Positions 1-9,316 of a stretch of 64,000 nt of DNA are shown here, piece by piece. Within the stretch, counting starts at the first letter, position 1, and each line of letters opens with the position of its first letter. Below the pieces are notes generated by a model. The model did not search any database, was not told where the DNA came from, and worked only from the letters and a program-made list of their open reading frames with translations. Origin of the DNA: Lachnospiraceae bacterium (GTDB lineage Bacteria > Bacillota > Clostridia > Lachnospirales > Lachnospiraceae); the NCBI GenBank assembly GCA_022845955.1, contig AP025576.1, forward strand, positions 4,278,001 to 4,342,000, given 5' to 3'. Both the position numbers and the translations under genes were made by a program.

Positions 1-114
1 CCGTCCCTCCGTCCCGGAAAAAGCCTGTTCCGCTTCACAGCCTTTTTCCCGCAGGAATTCCGCAGTCATATTGTTGATATCCGTATCGTCCTCGATGAGT
101 AGAATCCGTGTCAT
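1..114 (-). CDS. Response regulator, receiver domain, N-terminal part only
   Basis: The first 38 codons read MTRILLIEDDTDINN..., the start of a CheY-like receiver: strand beta-1 (RILLIED), the acidic pair EDD that binds magnesium, and the first helix. The gene runs off the left edge, so the phosphorylated aspartate and output domain are not seen. The start is the ATG at 114. An OmpR-type regulator is most likely from the style of the N-terminus, but a hybrid kinase receiver cannot be excluded. Confidence 0.75.
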   Translation of the reverse strand, partial: MTRILLIEDDTDINNMTAEFLREKGCEAEQAFSGTEGR

Positions 115-149
115 TTCTAGTAGCCGCCCCTCCTGTTTTATACACATTT

Positions 150-1538
150 TTAAGCAAACAGATCCTCCGGCACAAGCAGGACGGTACCTTCCCGGGCTGC
201 CCTGCTCTTCACAGGTTCCGTAAACGATCCCTTGCTGACAAAAATCAGTTTTTTCTCTTTCAGATTGGAAAATACTGCCGCAGCCGTTACCAAATCATCA
301 TATTCTTCCATCGGCATGGGCCGGTTCCGGAATTTACACTCCACAAAGATTCCCTTATTTCCTTTTTTGTCCAGCGCCAACACATCAATATCATCCTGTG
401 CTTTGATAACAGGATTATTTCCCCACCATTTTCCTATCGTATATGGGATAAACGGCAATTTCCCGTCTTTGGCCTGTCTGATTAAAAACTGTCTGCATAT
501 TTCTTCAAATACAGGTCCCATGTAATCATTGATTTCTCCCATAATATCATCGCAGGCCTTGTCCATGCCAAGCATATCATAATAACTTTTATTGGAAAAA
601 ACATATCGATACCAGAATTTATAGAAATTATCTGTAATTTCATATATTCCCTTTTTGCTACTATCCGGTTCACCGCACGGAACATGTTTTTCCAGCAGAC
701 GGATTGTCTGCAGCGTAAGCATATATTTGCTGCATTTACTTTTTTCTTCATGAATCCTGCCTGCAATTTCCACTACTCTGTTGCAGCCGTTTGCCACCGC
801 TTCTAAAATGGAATTATAAACTACCGGTTCCCGCAGTTCCATGCGCAGCAGCGTCTGGGGTTCCTCGTTTAAGAACGATCCGTTCATTAAAATCCTGGAG
901 ATGATATTTTCCCTCACTGTTTTTTCAGGATCAAATGCATTTAAATATCTCGGGACACCTCCCAATATTCCATATGTGATTAACTTATCTTCCGGGGAAT
1001 AATTGGGAAAGAATTCAGCGCTTTCCAGATAATCAAAGGGCTGTACTTCCATACTGCCCGTACTGCGGCCATACAGCGGGCTTTTATAGCCCATAACATC
1101 ATTCACCATAAAACTGACGCTGGAACCGCACAGGATTAGGAATATATTTCTTTCCTTCCAATCATGGTCAATCCGATGCTGTAAAATACTTTTCACACTC
1201 GGATTTGTCTCCGCCAAAAACGGGAATTCGTCGATGATGAGAACCGTCCTTTTGTCCAGCGCCTTTCTCCCTACGTAATCCAGGGCGTTTTCCCAATTCG
1301 CAAAAGCTGCTACAAATCCGCCGTCATAATATTCCTGGACAAGCTTAGAAAAATCCAGCAGGCTCAAAGCATCATTTTTTTCCTGGGCAGAAAAAAATAT
1401 AGTTTCATGCCTTTTGGAAAACTCCTGTAAAATCGTTGTTTTTCCTATTCTACGCCTTCCATACATGATCATAAATTCAAATCGTCCGCTTGCATACATC
1501 TGTTCCAGCAAATCCATTTCCTTTTTTCTTCCAATCAT
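150..1538 (-). CDS. ATP-binding protein with C-terminal DUF234-type nuclease-like domain
   Basis: The 462-residue product has an N-terminal P-loop (YGRRRIGKTT, residues 26-35) and a Walker B (VLIIDEFPFL), as in the archaeal-ATPase/STAND-like family found widely in Bacteroidetes and Clostridia. The C-terminus contains DIDVLALDKKGNKGIFVECKFR, a D...ExK pattern typical of the PD-(D/E)XK-like fold of DUF234. I chose the ATG at 1538, not the one at 1559, because AAGGGGTGAT lies 5 bases before it. Members are often linked to mobile DNA or defence, but the real role is unknown. The gene stands alone. Confidence 0.75.
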   Translation of the reverse strand: MIGRKKEMDLLEQMYASGRFEFMIMYGRRRIGKTTILQEFSKRHETIFFSAQEKNDALSLLDFSKLVQEYYDGGFVAAFANWENALDYVGRKALDKRTVLIIDEFPFLAETNPSVKSILQHRIDHDWKERNIFLILCGSSVSFMVNDVMGYKSPLYGRSTGSMEVQPFDYLESAEFFPNYSPEDKLITYGILGGVPRYLNAFDPEKTVRENIISRILMNGSFLNEEPQTLLRMELREPVVYNSILEAVANGCNRVVEIAGRIHEEKSKCSKYMLTLQTIRLLEKHVPCGEPDSSKKGIYEITDNFYKFWYRYVFSNKSYYDMLGMDKACDDIMGEINDYMGPVFEEICRQFLIRQAKDGKLPFIPYTIGKWWGNNPVIKAQDDIDVLALDKKGNKGIFVECKFRNRPMPMEEYDDLVTAAAVFSNLKEKKLIFVSKGSFTEPVKSRAAREGTVLLVPEDLFA

Positions 1539-1625
1539 TATATCACCCCTTCCATCCATATATATTCAAACTATTTACGAGTAGTATACTTTAAAATAGT
1601 ATGAAACACAAGAAGAATTAATATT

Positions 1626-1655
1626 GTACCAGTTCAGCCAGATCTGAACTGGTAC
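1626..1655. repeat. Perfect 12-bp palindrome with 6-nt loop
   Basis: GTACCAGTTCAG and CTGAACTGGTAC flank CCAGAT. It lies between the ATPase gene and vanR and could act as a terminator stem, though it has no clean T-run on either strand. Its CTGAAC core resembles the palindromes at 13639, 51309 and 53158. Confidence 0.7.
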
Positions 1656-1753
1656 TTAATCTTAGGAAAATCTTAATATTTAATGAGGAAAACCATTACA
1701 ATCCCTGTTCCTTTTTCTGTTATGATAGGATATGTTAACAGGAGGCAGTCAAT

Positions 1754-2449
1754 ATGAGGGAAAAAATACTTGTCGTAGACGACGAACAGGAAATTGCAGA
1801 TCTGGTAACCCTGTATCTGCAAAGTGAAAACTATGAAGTTTTGAAATATTACACCGCCCGGGAGGCGCTGGAATGCATCCGCAAGGAAGCGCCGGATATG
1901 GCCATACTGGATGTGATGATGCCGGAAATAAACGGGTTTCAGCTATGCCGGATAATCAGGGAGCAGCATACGTACCCTGTTATCATGCTCACGGCCAAGG
2001 GTGAGGAAATTGATAAAATAAACGGCCTTACCCTGGGTGCCGACGATTATATCACCAAGCCCTTCCGCCCGCTGGAGCTGATTGCCCGTGTAAAAGCCCA
2101 GCTTCGCCGGTATAAGCACTACAATACCGGTACGGAGCAGACAGAGGAGCTAATCTCCCATTCGGGCCTGGTGCTGAATACCAGAACCCATGAATGCACC
2201 CTGAATGAGAAACCGCTTACCCTGACACCCACGGAATTCTCCATCCTGTCTATCCTGTGCGGGAAAAAGGGAAGCGTAGTGAGTGCGGAGGAGCTTTTCC
2301 ATCAGGTTTGGGGCGATGAATACTTCAACAAGAGCAATAACACGATCACCGTCCATATCCGTCATCTGCGGGAAAAGATGGGCGATTCGTTTGAGGATCC
2401 GAAATACATCAAAACTGTCTGGGGGTGTGGTTATAAAATTGAAACGTGA
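1754..2449 (+). CDS. vanR: VanR-type response regulator
   Basis: OmpR/PhoB-family regulator of 231 residues. The receiver has the acidic pair D9-D10, phospho-acceptor D53 (AILDVMMPE) and K102 (YITKPF); the C-terminal winged helix ends in VWGCGYKIE. The start at 1754 has AGGAGG 6-7 bases upstream. It overlaps the kinase gene by 23 bases, the usual VanR/VanS arrangement. In Enterococcus VanR activates glycopeptide-resistance genes; here the only likely target in the neighbourhood is the carboxypeptidase gene downstream. Assignment to VanR rather than another OmpR regulator rests mainly on the partner kinase. Confidence 0.85.
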   Translation: MREKILVVDDEQEIADLVTLYLQSENYEVLKYYTAREALECIRKEAPDMAILDVMMPEINGFQLCRIIREQHTYPVIMLTAKGEEIDKINGLTLGADDYITKPFRPLELIARVKAQLRRYKHYNTGTEQTEELISHSGLVLNTRTHECTLNEKPLTLTPTEFSILSILCGKKGSVVSAEELFHQVWGDEYFNKSNNTITVHIRHLREKMGDSFEDPKYIKTVWGCGYKIET

Positions 2450-3575
2450 ATTTTCTTTTTATGGAAAGCTTGCCGTGTCCATAGGCGCAGGCATTTTTTT
2501 CTGCCTGTTCCTATATTACCTGGCGGACAACATCTGGAACGGAGCCGTGCTGGACTGGTTCGATAAGAATTATATGATTTCCAAAACTGTCAATCCTGAG
2601 GGTTCGGGGCTGGAACGCATCACCCGCATGCCGAACTGGATCAAGCTGAAAAATCTTCTGCTGCGCACCCTTAGCATCATGGTAAGTCTTTGGATCGCTT
2701 CCGTTTATTTCATCTCCCGCTTGTATTCCTCACGCAGTGAGCGCAACGCCCTGCGCAAAGCAGGCGAAATAATCCATAGCTGTATGACACAGGACAGGGA
2801 TGTTTCCGATAGGTTCCCGGAGGAATATGCGGGGATTTCCGCCCAAATCGTACAGATCAAATCCAAAATGCTCCGTCACGAACAGATTCTGAAGGAAGAG
2901 GCCGCCCGGAAAAACGACCTGATCACTTACCTTGCCCACGATCTGAAAACCCCGCTGACCTCTGTTATCGGCTACCTCAGCCTTCTGGATGAAGCGCCGG
3001 ACATGCCTGCAAAGCAAAAAGCGAGATATACGCATATTGCACTGGATAAGGCGAACCGTCTGGAAAAGCTCATTAATGAATTCTTTGAAATCACCCGGTA
3101 TAACCTCCAGCAGATTGTTCTGGAAAAAGAACGGGTTGATTTGTATTATCTCCTGGTACAGCTGACGGATGAATTCTATCCGGTACTCTCTGCCCATGGC
3201 AATACGATAGAACTGTCGGCGGATGAAAAATGTACCCTTTACGGAGATCCGGAAAAACTGGCAAGAGTATTCAATAACCTGCTGAAAAACGCGATCCATT
3301 ACAGTTATCCGGGCACTCCTATCGATATCCTTGTAGAAGAGGAAACCGATCAGATCATCCTCCTTTTCCGCAACCGGGGGAAAACCATTTCCCGGCAGCA
3401 GCTTACTTCCATTTTTGATAAATTTTTCCGTCTGGACGATGCCCGTAATTCCCATACCGGAGGCGCGGGCCTGGGGCTGGCTATTGCCCGGGAGATCATC
3501 ACCCTGCACGGCGGAACCATTTCGGCAGACAGCGAGAAGGAACTCACCACATTCCGCGTGAGCCTGCCCTTATAA
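2427..3575 (+). CDS. vanS: VanS-type membrane sensor histidine kinase
   Basis: Start taken as GTG at 2427, giving MVIKLKREF, which parallels the MVIKLK start of enterococcal VanS. The 382-residue protein has two membrane segments (about residues 14-35 and 75-97) enclosing a short extracellular loop. The kinase core follows: H-box YLAHDLKTPLTSVIGYLSLLDEAP, N-box NNLLKNAIHYS, and G-box GGAGLGLAIAREI. The H-box region is nearly word-for-word VanS. VanS responds to glycopeptides or cell-wall stress. No D-Ala-D-Lac or D-Ala-D-Ser ligase gene is visible, so the pair probably controls cell-wall trimming rather than full vancomycin resistance. Confidence 0.88.
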   Translation: MVIKLKREFSFYGKLAVSIGAGIFFCLFLYYLADNIWNGAVLDWFDKNYMISKTVNPEGSGLERITRMPNWIKLKNLLLRTLSIMVSLWIASVYFISRLYSSRSERNALRKAGEIIHSCMTQDRDVSDRFPEEYAGISAQIVQIKSKMLRHEQILKEEAARKNDLITYLAHDLKTPLTSVIGYLSLLDEAPDMPAKQKARYTHIALDKANRLEKLINEFFEITRYNLQQIVLEKERVDLYYLLVQLTDEFYPVLSAHGNTIELSADEKCTLYGDPEKLARVFNNLLKNAIHYSYPGTPIDILVEEETDQIILLFRNRGKTISRQQLTSIFDKFFRLDDARNSHTGGAGLGLAIAREIITLHGGTISADSEKELTTFRVSLPL

Positions 3576-3655
3576 ACGATATCTCCCGGCAGGGCCGTCA
3601 CCCGGAAAACAGCGGCGGCATTCTCTTCAGTCATTCAGGAAAGGCAGGTCTACTT

Positions 3656-4675
3656 ATGAAATCGGAAGCTACTATACAAAGACGAAAAAGACAGCGCAGA
3701 AGAAGGCGCAGGCGCATCCGGCGGTTTTGCACCCTATTGGTGATTATTATGATAGCCGGCCTCACCGTGTTTATCTCCGGCCAAATAATTCTCCGGCAGG
3801 AAAATGCAGGAAATGTGTCCGGCTATTCCGTTTCCCCGGAATACACAGGTCCGGAGGAAGAATCCGAAGAGCCTCTTCTTACGGTGGATGTGGAGCGGCT
3901 TTACAGCCCTGTATGTATTTTGGAGGAGCTGGACAGCGGTGAAATCCTGGCGTCCCGGCAGAAGGCGGAACGGATTTATCCGGCATCCCTGACCAAAATC
4001 ATGACGGCTATACTCGCTATTGAAAATACACCGGATTTGGATCAGATGATTCCCCTGCCGGACTCCCTTTTTTCCACGCTATACATCCAGAACGCTTCCA
4101 TGGCCGGCTTTCAGCCCGGGGAGGAAGCGAGCGCCAGGGATCTGCTTTACGGCATACTGCTGCCTTCCGGTGCGGAATGCTGCCTGGCTTTTGCCGATCA
4201 TATCGCCGGGTCGGAACGGGATTTTGTGGGGATGATGAACCGGAAAGCCGATCAGCTGGGCATGGAAAATACACATTTCTGCAATTCCACCGGCCTGCAT
4301 GAGGAAGATCATTACTCCACGGCGGAGGATATCGCCATTTTGCTCCGCTATACCCTGGCGAATGAGGAATTCCGGAAGGCTTTTACCACAAGCCGTTACA
4401 GCACATCTCCCACCGACCTGCACCCGGACGGCTTTACCTTTTCCAGCTCCATGTTTCAGTATATGGATACCCCACAGATTCCCGGCGGGGAAATCCTTGG
4501 CGGCAAAACCGGTTATACCAGCGAGGCGGGGCTGTGCCTGGCAAGTCTGGCCCGGATAGGGGATACCGAATATATTCTTGTCACCGCCGGAGCCGCCGGC
4601 GACCATCAGACGAAAGCCTATCATATCCTGGACGCGGAATCGGTTTACGGCCAGATTGGGAAGAACCTGCGATAG
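3656..4675 (+). CDS. D-alanyl-D-alanine carboxypeptidase (S11 family)
   Basis: Low-molecular-weight penicillin-binding protein of 339 residues. A strongly basic N-terminus (RRKRQRRRRRRRIRR) precedes one membrane anchor (about 23-42), then the S11 catalytic domain with S111-L-T-K114 (nucleophile and base) and K284-T-G286. The second motif, usually SGN, reads S171-G-A173; this SGAE form seems common in clostridial relatives, but the asparagine is absent. It would remove the terminal D-Ala of peptidoglycan stem peptides outside the membrane. It lies 80 bases after vanS on the same strand, in the position a VanY-like effector would hold. Confidence 0.88.
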   Translation: MKSEATIQRRKRQRRRRRRRIRRFCTLLVIIMIAGLTVFISGQIILRQENAGNVSGYSVSPEYTGPEEESEEPLLTVDVERLYSPVCILEELDSGEILASRQKAERIYPASLTKIMTAILAIENTPDLDQMIPLPDSLFSTLYIQNASMAGFQPGEEASARDLLYGILLPSGAECCLAFADHIAGSERDFVGMMNRKADQLGMENTHFCNSTGLHEEDHYSTAEDIAILLRYTLANEEFRKAFTTSRYSTSPTDLHPDGFTFSSSMFQYMDTPQIPGGEILGGKTGYTSEAGLCLASLARIGDTEYILVTAGAAGDHQTKAYHILDAESVYGQIGKNLR

Positions 4676-4689
4676 CCGTACGCATAAAA

Positions 4690-4731
4690 AGGACCGCTTC
4701 CGGCAGATAACTGCCGGGAAGCGGCCCTTCC
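4690..4731. terminator. Bidirectional terminator between convergent genes
   Basis: A GC-rich stem with ATAA loop (CCGCTTCCGGCAG / CTGCCGGGAAGCGG) is flanked by AAAAAGG and CCTTCCT. It sits exactly between the end of the carboxypeptidase gene and the end of the ECF operon. Confidence 0.8.
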
Positions 4732-4769
4732 TGGTTACGCGTAAGTTTTTCTTTTCCTAACCCGATGTC

Positions 4770-5336
4770 TTAAATATAAGGCACGATATTTCTGATATTC
4801 TTCATTCTCTTGGCAAGCAGCAGGACAACGAAAGGTGTCAAAGCAATCGGCACAACATCCGCAATACCAATCCAGATCACGCAATACGCATATTCCAGCC
4901 CTGCAAAGTAGGAAAGGGATATACTGGTTGTCAGGATCATCAGCACGCCGAACAGAATGCTCCAGAACAGGCTGACTGCGATGAATTTTCCTTTATTCTC
5001 AATCAGCTTCAGCAGATCCTTCTTACCGCCCTGCAGATGGATCAGGGAAGGCAGCGCTGCGGAAAGCCCTACGGAAATACCGTCCGCAAGGGGGGAATGC
5101 AGGGGAATAAAGTTCCCGGAAAGCAAAGCCCATACTATAGTTCCGATATATCCGGCAAAGAAGCCGGTTACGGGTCCGAAAAGGTAACCGATAACTACAA
5201 TGATAAATGCAAATGTCCGGAAATGAACGGCGCCCGGGATCAACGGGATGGGGCACAGATAAGCCCAAAGGACACCTGTCAGAACACCAAATACAACAAA
5301 GAAAATGATGTTAACAAATGAAAATTTTTTAGTCAC
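4770..5336 (-). CDS. ECF transporter substrate-binding (S) component
   Basis: A very hydrophobic 188-residue protein with five or six predicted membrane segments, including FGPVTGFFAGYIGTIVWALLSG, the glycine-rich helix pattern of ECF S components. It is the last gene of a minus-strand operon with EcfA and EcfT modules and would give that transporter its substrate specificity. The substrate cannot be read from sequence. The neighbouring creatininase-like hydrolase and phosphoribosyltransferase suggest a nucleobase-like, ureido or related ring compound (inference). A strong GGAGGAGAAAAAAG leader precedes the start. Confidence 0.8.
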   Translation of the reverse strand: MTKKFSFVNIIFFVVFGVLTGVLWAYLCPIPLIPGAVHFRTFAFIIVVIGYLFGPVTGFFAGYIGTIVWALLSGNFIPLHSPLADGISVGLSAALPSLIHLQGGKKDLLKLIENKGKFIAVSLFWSILFGVLMILTTSISLSYFAGLEYAYCVIWIGIADVVPIALTPFVVLLLAKRMKNIRNIVPYI

Positions 5337-5363
5337 TTTTTTCTCCTCCTCATTCGTGGCTGG

Positions 5364-6143
5364 TTAATAGCTGATTCCAGCTATTTCATTTACTATATCA
5401 AGAAGCTTCCTGCACGCGTAATCAAAAAGCTTATGACCTTTTTCAGCTGTGGCATAGGTAGGTGCGCCGATAACACCGCTTTTGGTAACATCCTTCGTCT
5501 TCCAGCCCGCATTGACAGGCCCGAATACGGTCACATATTTCTCACCCTTGAAACAGTCTGCAGGCTCTTCGTCCACGGCAAGCTCCATATGTACGGTTTC
5601 CGGCCTTGCTGCAAGCATCAGTGAGGTTTCCAGCTCACAGGCATGGAACACCCCATATTTGCCGGACTGCTGCAGCCCCTCCAGCCCTTCATTCCAGAAC
5701 GGCGTGAACCACCAGTCAAATACAAACACATCCAGTCCCAGGTCAATACGCAGATCACGGCTGATCATGTTCAGCATATCCGTATTGCCCCCATGGCTGT
5801 TGAAAAGCACCAGTTTTTTGAATCCGCTGGCGGAAATGGCGGCGGCAATGTCATGAAGCAGGGAATAATAGGTCTGCGTCCCGAAGGTAATCGTCCCCGC
5901 GAAGCCCATATGCTCATTGCTTTTCCCTACATTCAGCTGCGGGGCAAAAATAAGGTTTCCCGCGTCGAATTCACACTCCTTTACCATTTTATCCACCAGG
6001 GTGGAAAGAATAATAGCGTCCGTTCCCACCGGCAGATGGGCGCCGTGCTGCTCCGTAGCGGAAGTCGGCAGCAGGACAATGGACTTCTCCTTATCCAGCG
6101 CCGCGATTTCATCTCTTGTCAGGTTCTCCCATTTCTTAATCAT
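5364..6143 (-). CDS. Creatininase-family amidohydrolase
   Basis: The 259-residue protein matches the creatininase/ArfB fold: E31-x-H33-G-x-H36-L-P-V-G-T-D42, then FNSHGGNTDML with H117, the standard metal ligands. The family hydrolyses C-N bonds in cyclic or formylated amides (creatinine, formyl-pyrimidines in archaeal flavin synthesis). The protein is cytoplasmic and most likely acts on what the ECF system imports. It sits between the T and S components, 28 bases before the S gene. The exact substrate is unknown; calling it a true creatininase would go beyond the evidence. Confidence 0.85.
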   Translation of the reverse strand: MIKKWENLTRDEIAALDKEKSIVLLPTSATEQHGAHLPVGTDAIILSTLVDKMVKECEFDAGNLIFAPQLNVGKSNEHMGFAGTITFGTQTYYSLLHDIAAAISASGFKKLVLFNSHGGNTDMLNMISRDLRIDLGLDVFVFDWWFTPFWNEGLEGLQQSGKYGVFHACELETSLMLAARPETVHMELAVDEEPADCFKGEKYVTVFGPVNAGWKTKDVTKSGVIGAPTYATAEKGHKLFDYACRKLLDIVNEIAGISY

Positions 6144-6191
6144 ACATCCTCCGTTCTGCTGCCTCCGGCAGCGTGCTTTTGTTGAATAAAC

Positions 6192-6233
6192 GGCAGTGCA
6201 GCCGTGGCCGTACAGCCGTGGCAGTGCAGCCGT
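6192..6233. repeat. Short direct repeat GGCAGTGCAGCCGT (two copies)
   Basis: Two identical 14-mers begin at 6192 and 6220 in the 92-base gap between the EcfT and creatininase genes, with a third partial copy (ACAGCCGTGG) between them. GC-rich and partly self-complementary; possibly a slippage product or mRNA stem within the operon. Confidence 0.6.
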
Positions 6234-6235
6234 AT

Positions 6236-7060
6236 TTATACGGGAATATAGAATTTAATACGAAGTACAATCGTTATCGCAATTGCAACTGCATTGGCAG
6301 CTACAAACCAGGCGTCATAAGCCGTCGCCTTAATCCCCTTATAGGCGGTGCGGCGGATGGAAAAATTCAGCTGGTAATAGTGCATCGCCAGGGATATCGC
6401 CTGTCCTTTGCTGATAACACGGAATAAAAGAGGCAGGGAAAAGGTTACGTAGTTCTTAACCTTGGTCACCCATCCGCAATCCTCGATCTCAAGTCCTCTG
6501 GAGCTTTGGGCTTCCATTATCGCGTTCAGTTCCGTGATGATCATGGGGATGATCTGGAAAATCAAACCGATACCGAACGCGAGCGCATAAGAAATTTTCC
6601 ATTTCTGAAGCCCCAGGATGATTTCACTGAAATTCGTGGTGAGAAGCACCGTGTAAAAGGAGGAAATCATCAGGAAAATACGCAGGGCATATACGCCTCC
6701 CTTATAAAGGTCATACCAGTCAAAACAGATATGCATGCTCTGTCCGTTAAAAAAAGGTATCATGGTTTCAAAGAAAATGGGGCCTCCCTGTACCGCAGGG
6801 GTTTCAAACAGTCCCAGAATCAGCCACAGCAGAAAAATGAATATGAGAAGCACCTTCAGCTTGCCTGCCAGGACAAGGATATATTTCTGAATCCGGCAGG
6901 TACACCACATGGCAATAAAAAAAGCAAACAAAAAAAGCAGCGCCACTCCCGACTTGACAACACTGGTCAGGATTGCCATTACCAGGAAAAAGACAAACTT
7001 CGTTCTGGGATCCAGCCTGTGCAGCAGGGAGTCCGCGTCTACATACTGTAAATAATCCAT
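6236..7060 (-). CDS. ecfT: ECF transporter membrane (T) component
   Basis: A 274-residue CbiQ/EcfT-family protein. It starts MDYLQYVDADSLLHRLDPRTKFVFFLVMAI, the conserved S-x-x-H-x-L-DPRxK entry helix, with four to five further membrane segments. The cytoplasmic coupling region reads EAQSSRGLEIE, an equivalent of the A-R-G motif that docks on the ATPases. Its start follows the EcfA stop directly, so translation is probably coupled. It bridges the ATPase and S component. Confidence 0.9.
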   Translation of the reverse strand: MDYLQYVDADSLLHRLDPRTKFVFFLVMAILTSVVKSGVALLFLFAFFIAMWCTCRIQKYILVLAGKLKVLLIFIFLLWLILGLFETPAVQGGPIFFETMIPFFNGQSMHICFDWYDLYKGGVYALRIFLMISSFYTVLLTTNFSEIILGLQKWKISYALAFGIGLIFQIIPMIITELNAIMEAQSSRGLEIEDCGWVTKVKNYVTFSLPLLFRVISKGQAISLAMHYYQLNFSIRRTAYKGIKATAYDAWFVAANAVAIAITIVLRIKFYIPV

Positions 7061-8713
7061 TTATATACTCCTTCTCTCCACTATCTTTGCCGCAAACGAT
7101 TCCACGCTGTAACAGATTTCATCCAGGCCCAATTCCTTGGAAAGCCGTACCACAGGCGGCAGCTGGATATTGATGTGTTCAAAGATGTCATCCCTGCGGG
7201 CCAGCGCTTCCTTGGAGCCTTCGAAGATTTTTTCACCCTGGTTTAAGATAATGGCTTCATCCACCGTTTTAAATACCAATGGAATTTCATGGCTGATCAT
7301 GATAACGGTCTTTCCTTCTTCGGAAAGCTTTTGGATCATATCGGCCAGCTCTTTTATCAGGAAGCCGTCCATACCCAGGGTAGGCTCATCCAGAATGATT
7401 ACATCTGCGCTGGAGAATAATACGGAAAGGATGGTGAGCATGTGCTTTTTCCCCATGGACAGGTTCAGCGGGAAGGTTTCCCGTTCCTCTTCCAGATGGT
7501 AGGCCTTCAGCACCTGTATCAGCTGCTCCTCCGAAAAAGGCACCTGCTGCATACGGGCACAGAAGGTAAGCTCCCTCTCCACCGTTTCTTCAAAGAGCAT
7601 ATGCTCCGGATGCTGGAATACCAGGATAATATTCTTGGAAACCTGCGCAACCGTCTTTTTGATGATGGATTCCCCTTTGTAGCGCACATCCCCTTCCGTG
7701 GGCTTGTGCAGGCCGTTCAGATGCTTGACAAAGGTGGTTTTGCCGGAGCCGTTCTGGCCTAAAACAGCAACTACCTTCCCCTTCGCCACATTGGCATTTA
7801 CATCAATCAGGGCATGGAAGCCGTCATTAAAGGTTTTTCCAAGATTATGCACGGTAACCACCGGCTCTTTTTCCTCTTCCTGCACCTGTGTATTGGTAAA
7901 CTCTTTTACAGGGATCAGCTGTTCCAGCTGCTTCTTTGCCTCTTCCACCGTGTAAAAAAGCTCCAGCTGCGGGAAGCTTTTCGACAATTCCCTGTATATC
8001 TCCACTTCCTGGGGAATAATGACCCCCAGCTTTTCCTGCAATGCAAAATCCCTGAAAAAATCATCCCTGGTACCGTCAAAAACCACTTCCCCGTCCAGGA
8101 GACCAATAACATGATCGACGATTCCTGCGGACCATACCAGATTATTATCCACTAGTACTGTGGTGTTGCCGTTGATGCTCAGCTGCCCCAGGATATTCTG
8201 TACCATCTTTTTTCCATTGGGATCCAGAGAACTGACCGGTTCGTCCATAATCAGGATATCCGGCTCCATGGCAAGCACCGAGGCAATACATACCGACTGC
8301 CTCTGCCCGCCGGAAAGGTTTGCCACACTCCGGTTTCTCAGATACTGGAGATTCAGCAGATCCAGCACATACTCCATCCGCTCCATAATCTCTTCCTGGG
8401 GAATTCCCAGATTTTCCATTCCAAACGCAATGGCGTCTTCCACGCCATAGCCGAACAGCTGGTTTTCCGGCGACTGGCTGACCACGCTGACAAAAGTACC
8501 TTCCGGCACATCAAAGCTGCCCTGAAGCTCACCGTTGCCGATGAGCTTGGGGATGACCTGGCTGAAAATCTGTACCAGCGTCGATTTTCCGCAGCCGCTG
8601 GGGCCGACAATAGCCGTAACCTTTCCTTTCTCAATGGAAAAGCTGACATGTTTCAGAACCTCTTTTCCATCGGAGGTATATTTATAACTGATATCTTTAA
8701 CTACGTAATCCAC
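7061..8713 (-). CDS. Fused tandem ECF ATPase (EcfA-EcfA')
   Basis: One 550-residue chain holds two ABC ATPase domains, which are usually separate EcfA1/EcfA2 proteins. Domain 1 has GPSGCGKST (37-45), signature LSGGQRQSV and Walker B ILIMDEP. Domain 2, after about residue 290, has GQNGSGKTT, Walker B VIILDEPTLGMDG and the H-switch MISHE. Its signature reads LSMGKKHM, so the canonical LSGGQ is degenerate and the two ATP sites should be asymmetric. The protein energises the EcfT/S pair encoded downstream. Confidence 0.9.
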   Translation of the reverse strand: MDYVVKDISYKYTSDGKEVLKHVSFSIEKGKVTAIVGPSGCGKSTLVQIFSQVIPKLIGNGELQGSFDVPEGTFVSVVSQSPENQLFGYGVEDAIAFGMENLGIPQEEIMERMEYVLDLLNLQYLRNRSVANLSGGQRQSVCIASVLAMEPDILIMDEPVSSLDPNGKKMVQNILGQLSINGNTTVLVDNNLVWSAGIVDHVIGLLDGEVVFDGTRDDFFRDFALQEKLGVIIPQEVEIYRELSKSFPQLELFYTVEEAKKQLEQLIPVKEFTNTQVQEEEKEPVVTVHNLGKTFNDGFHALIDVNANVAKGKVVAVLGQNGSGKTTFVKHLNGLHKPTEGDVRYKGESIIKKTVAQVSKNIILVFQHPEHMLFEETVERELTFCARMQQVPFSEEQLIQVLKAYHLEEERETFPLNLSMGKKHMLTILSVLFSSADVIILDEPTLGMDGFLIKELADMIQKLSEEGKTVIMISHEIPLVFKTVDEAIILNQGEKIFEGSKEALARRDDIFEHINIQLPPVVRLSKELGLDEICYSVESFAAKIVERRSI

Positions 8714-8758
8714 TTAATTTTCTCCTCAATTTTCCGATTCCGCCGGCAGACATAACCT

Positions 8759-9316
8759 TTATCTGGATGTGGTGACCGGGAATACCGGGAATGATTCCAG
8801 ATAGACGATGTCCTTACGCTTTGCGGCATCCCCTTCCGCCAATACGGCGGCCTTGCCCGCAATCTTTCCGCCGGCTTTTTCCACCAGGGATTCCATAGCT
8901 TTTAAGGACTCTCCCGTGCTGATGACATCATCCACAATGAGGATTCTCTTCCCCCTAATCAAGTTGCTCTCTTCCTTATCCAGGCAGAGGATCTGCTTTT
9001 TCTGTGTGGTAATGGAATAAACCTCCGTTACAAACGGATCTATCATGTAAGGCTTAACGCTCTTTCTTGCAACAAAATAGCGTTTCATATCCAGAATACG
9101 TGCCATTTCCTGAACGAGGGGAATTCCTTTGGCCTCGGCGGTGATCAGGTAATCCACCTCCGGCACTCTCTTTACCAGCTCCGCAGCCGCTTTCACAACA
9201 AGCTCCGCATCTCCCAAAAGGACAAAGCTGGCGATTTCCATATTGTCGGTGATACGGATGCGGGGCAGTTTTCTGATACAGCCGGCGATATTCATCTCAT
9301 AGTACTTATTCTCCAT
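8759..9316 (-). CDS. Class I phosphoribosyltransferase (adenine-PRT-like)
   Basis: 185 residues with the PRPP-binding signature ILIVDDVISTGES and an upstream TAEAKGIP loop, as in Apt/Xpt-type purine phosphoribosyltransferases. The start at 9316 has GGAGGGATC 3 bases upstream; longer in-frame starts lack such a site. It is the first gene of the ECF operon, so it probably turns an imported or hydrolysed base into a nucleotide and traps it (inference). Specificity loops do not match adenine or xanthine enzymes clearly enough to name the base. Confidence 0.85.
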   Translation of the reverse strand: MENKYYEMNIAGCIRKLPRIRITDNMEIASFVLLGDAELVVKAAAELVKRVPEVDYLITAEAKGIPLVQEMARILDMKRYFVARKSVKPYMIDPFVTEVYSITTQKKQILCLDKEESNLIRGKRILIVDDVISTGESLKAMESLVEKAGGKIAGKAAVLAEGDAAKRKDIVYLESFPVFPVTTSR

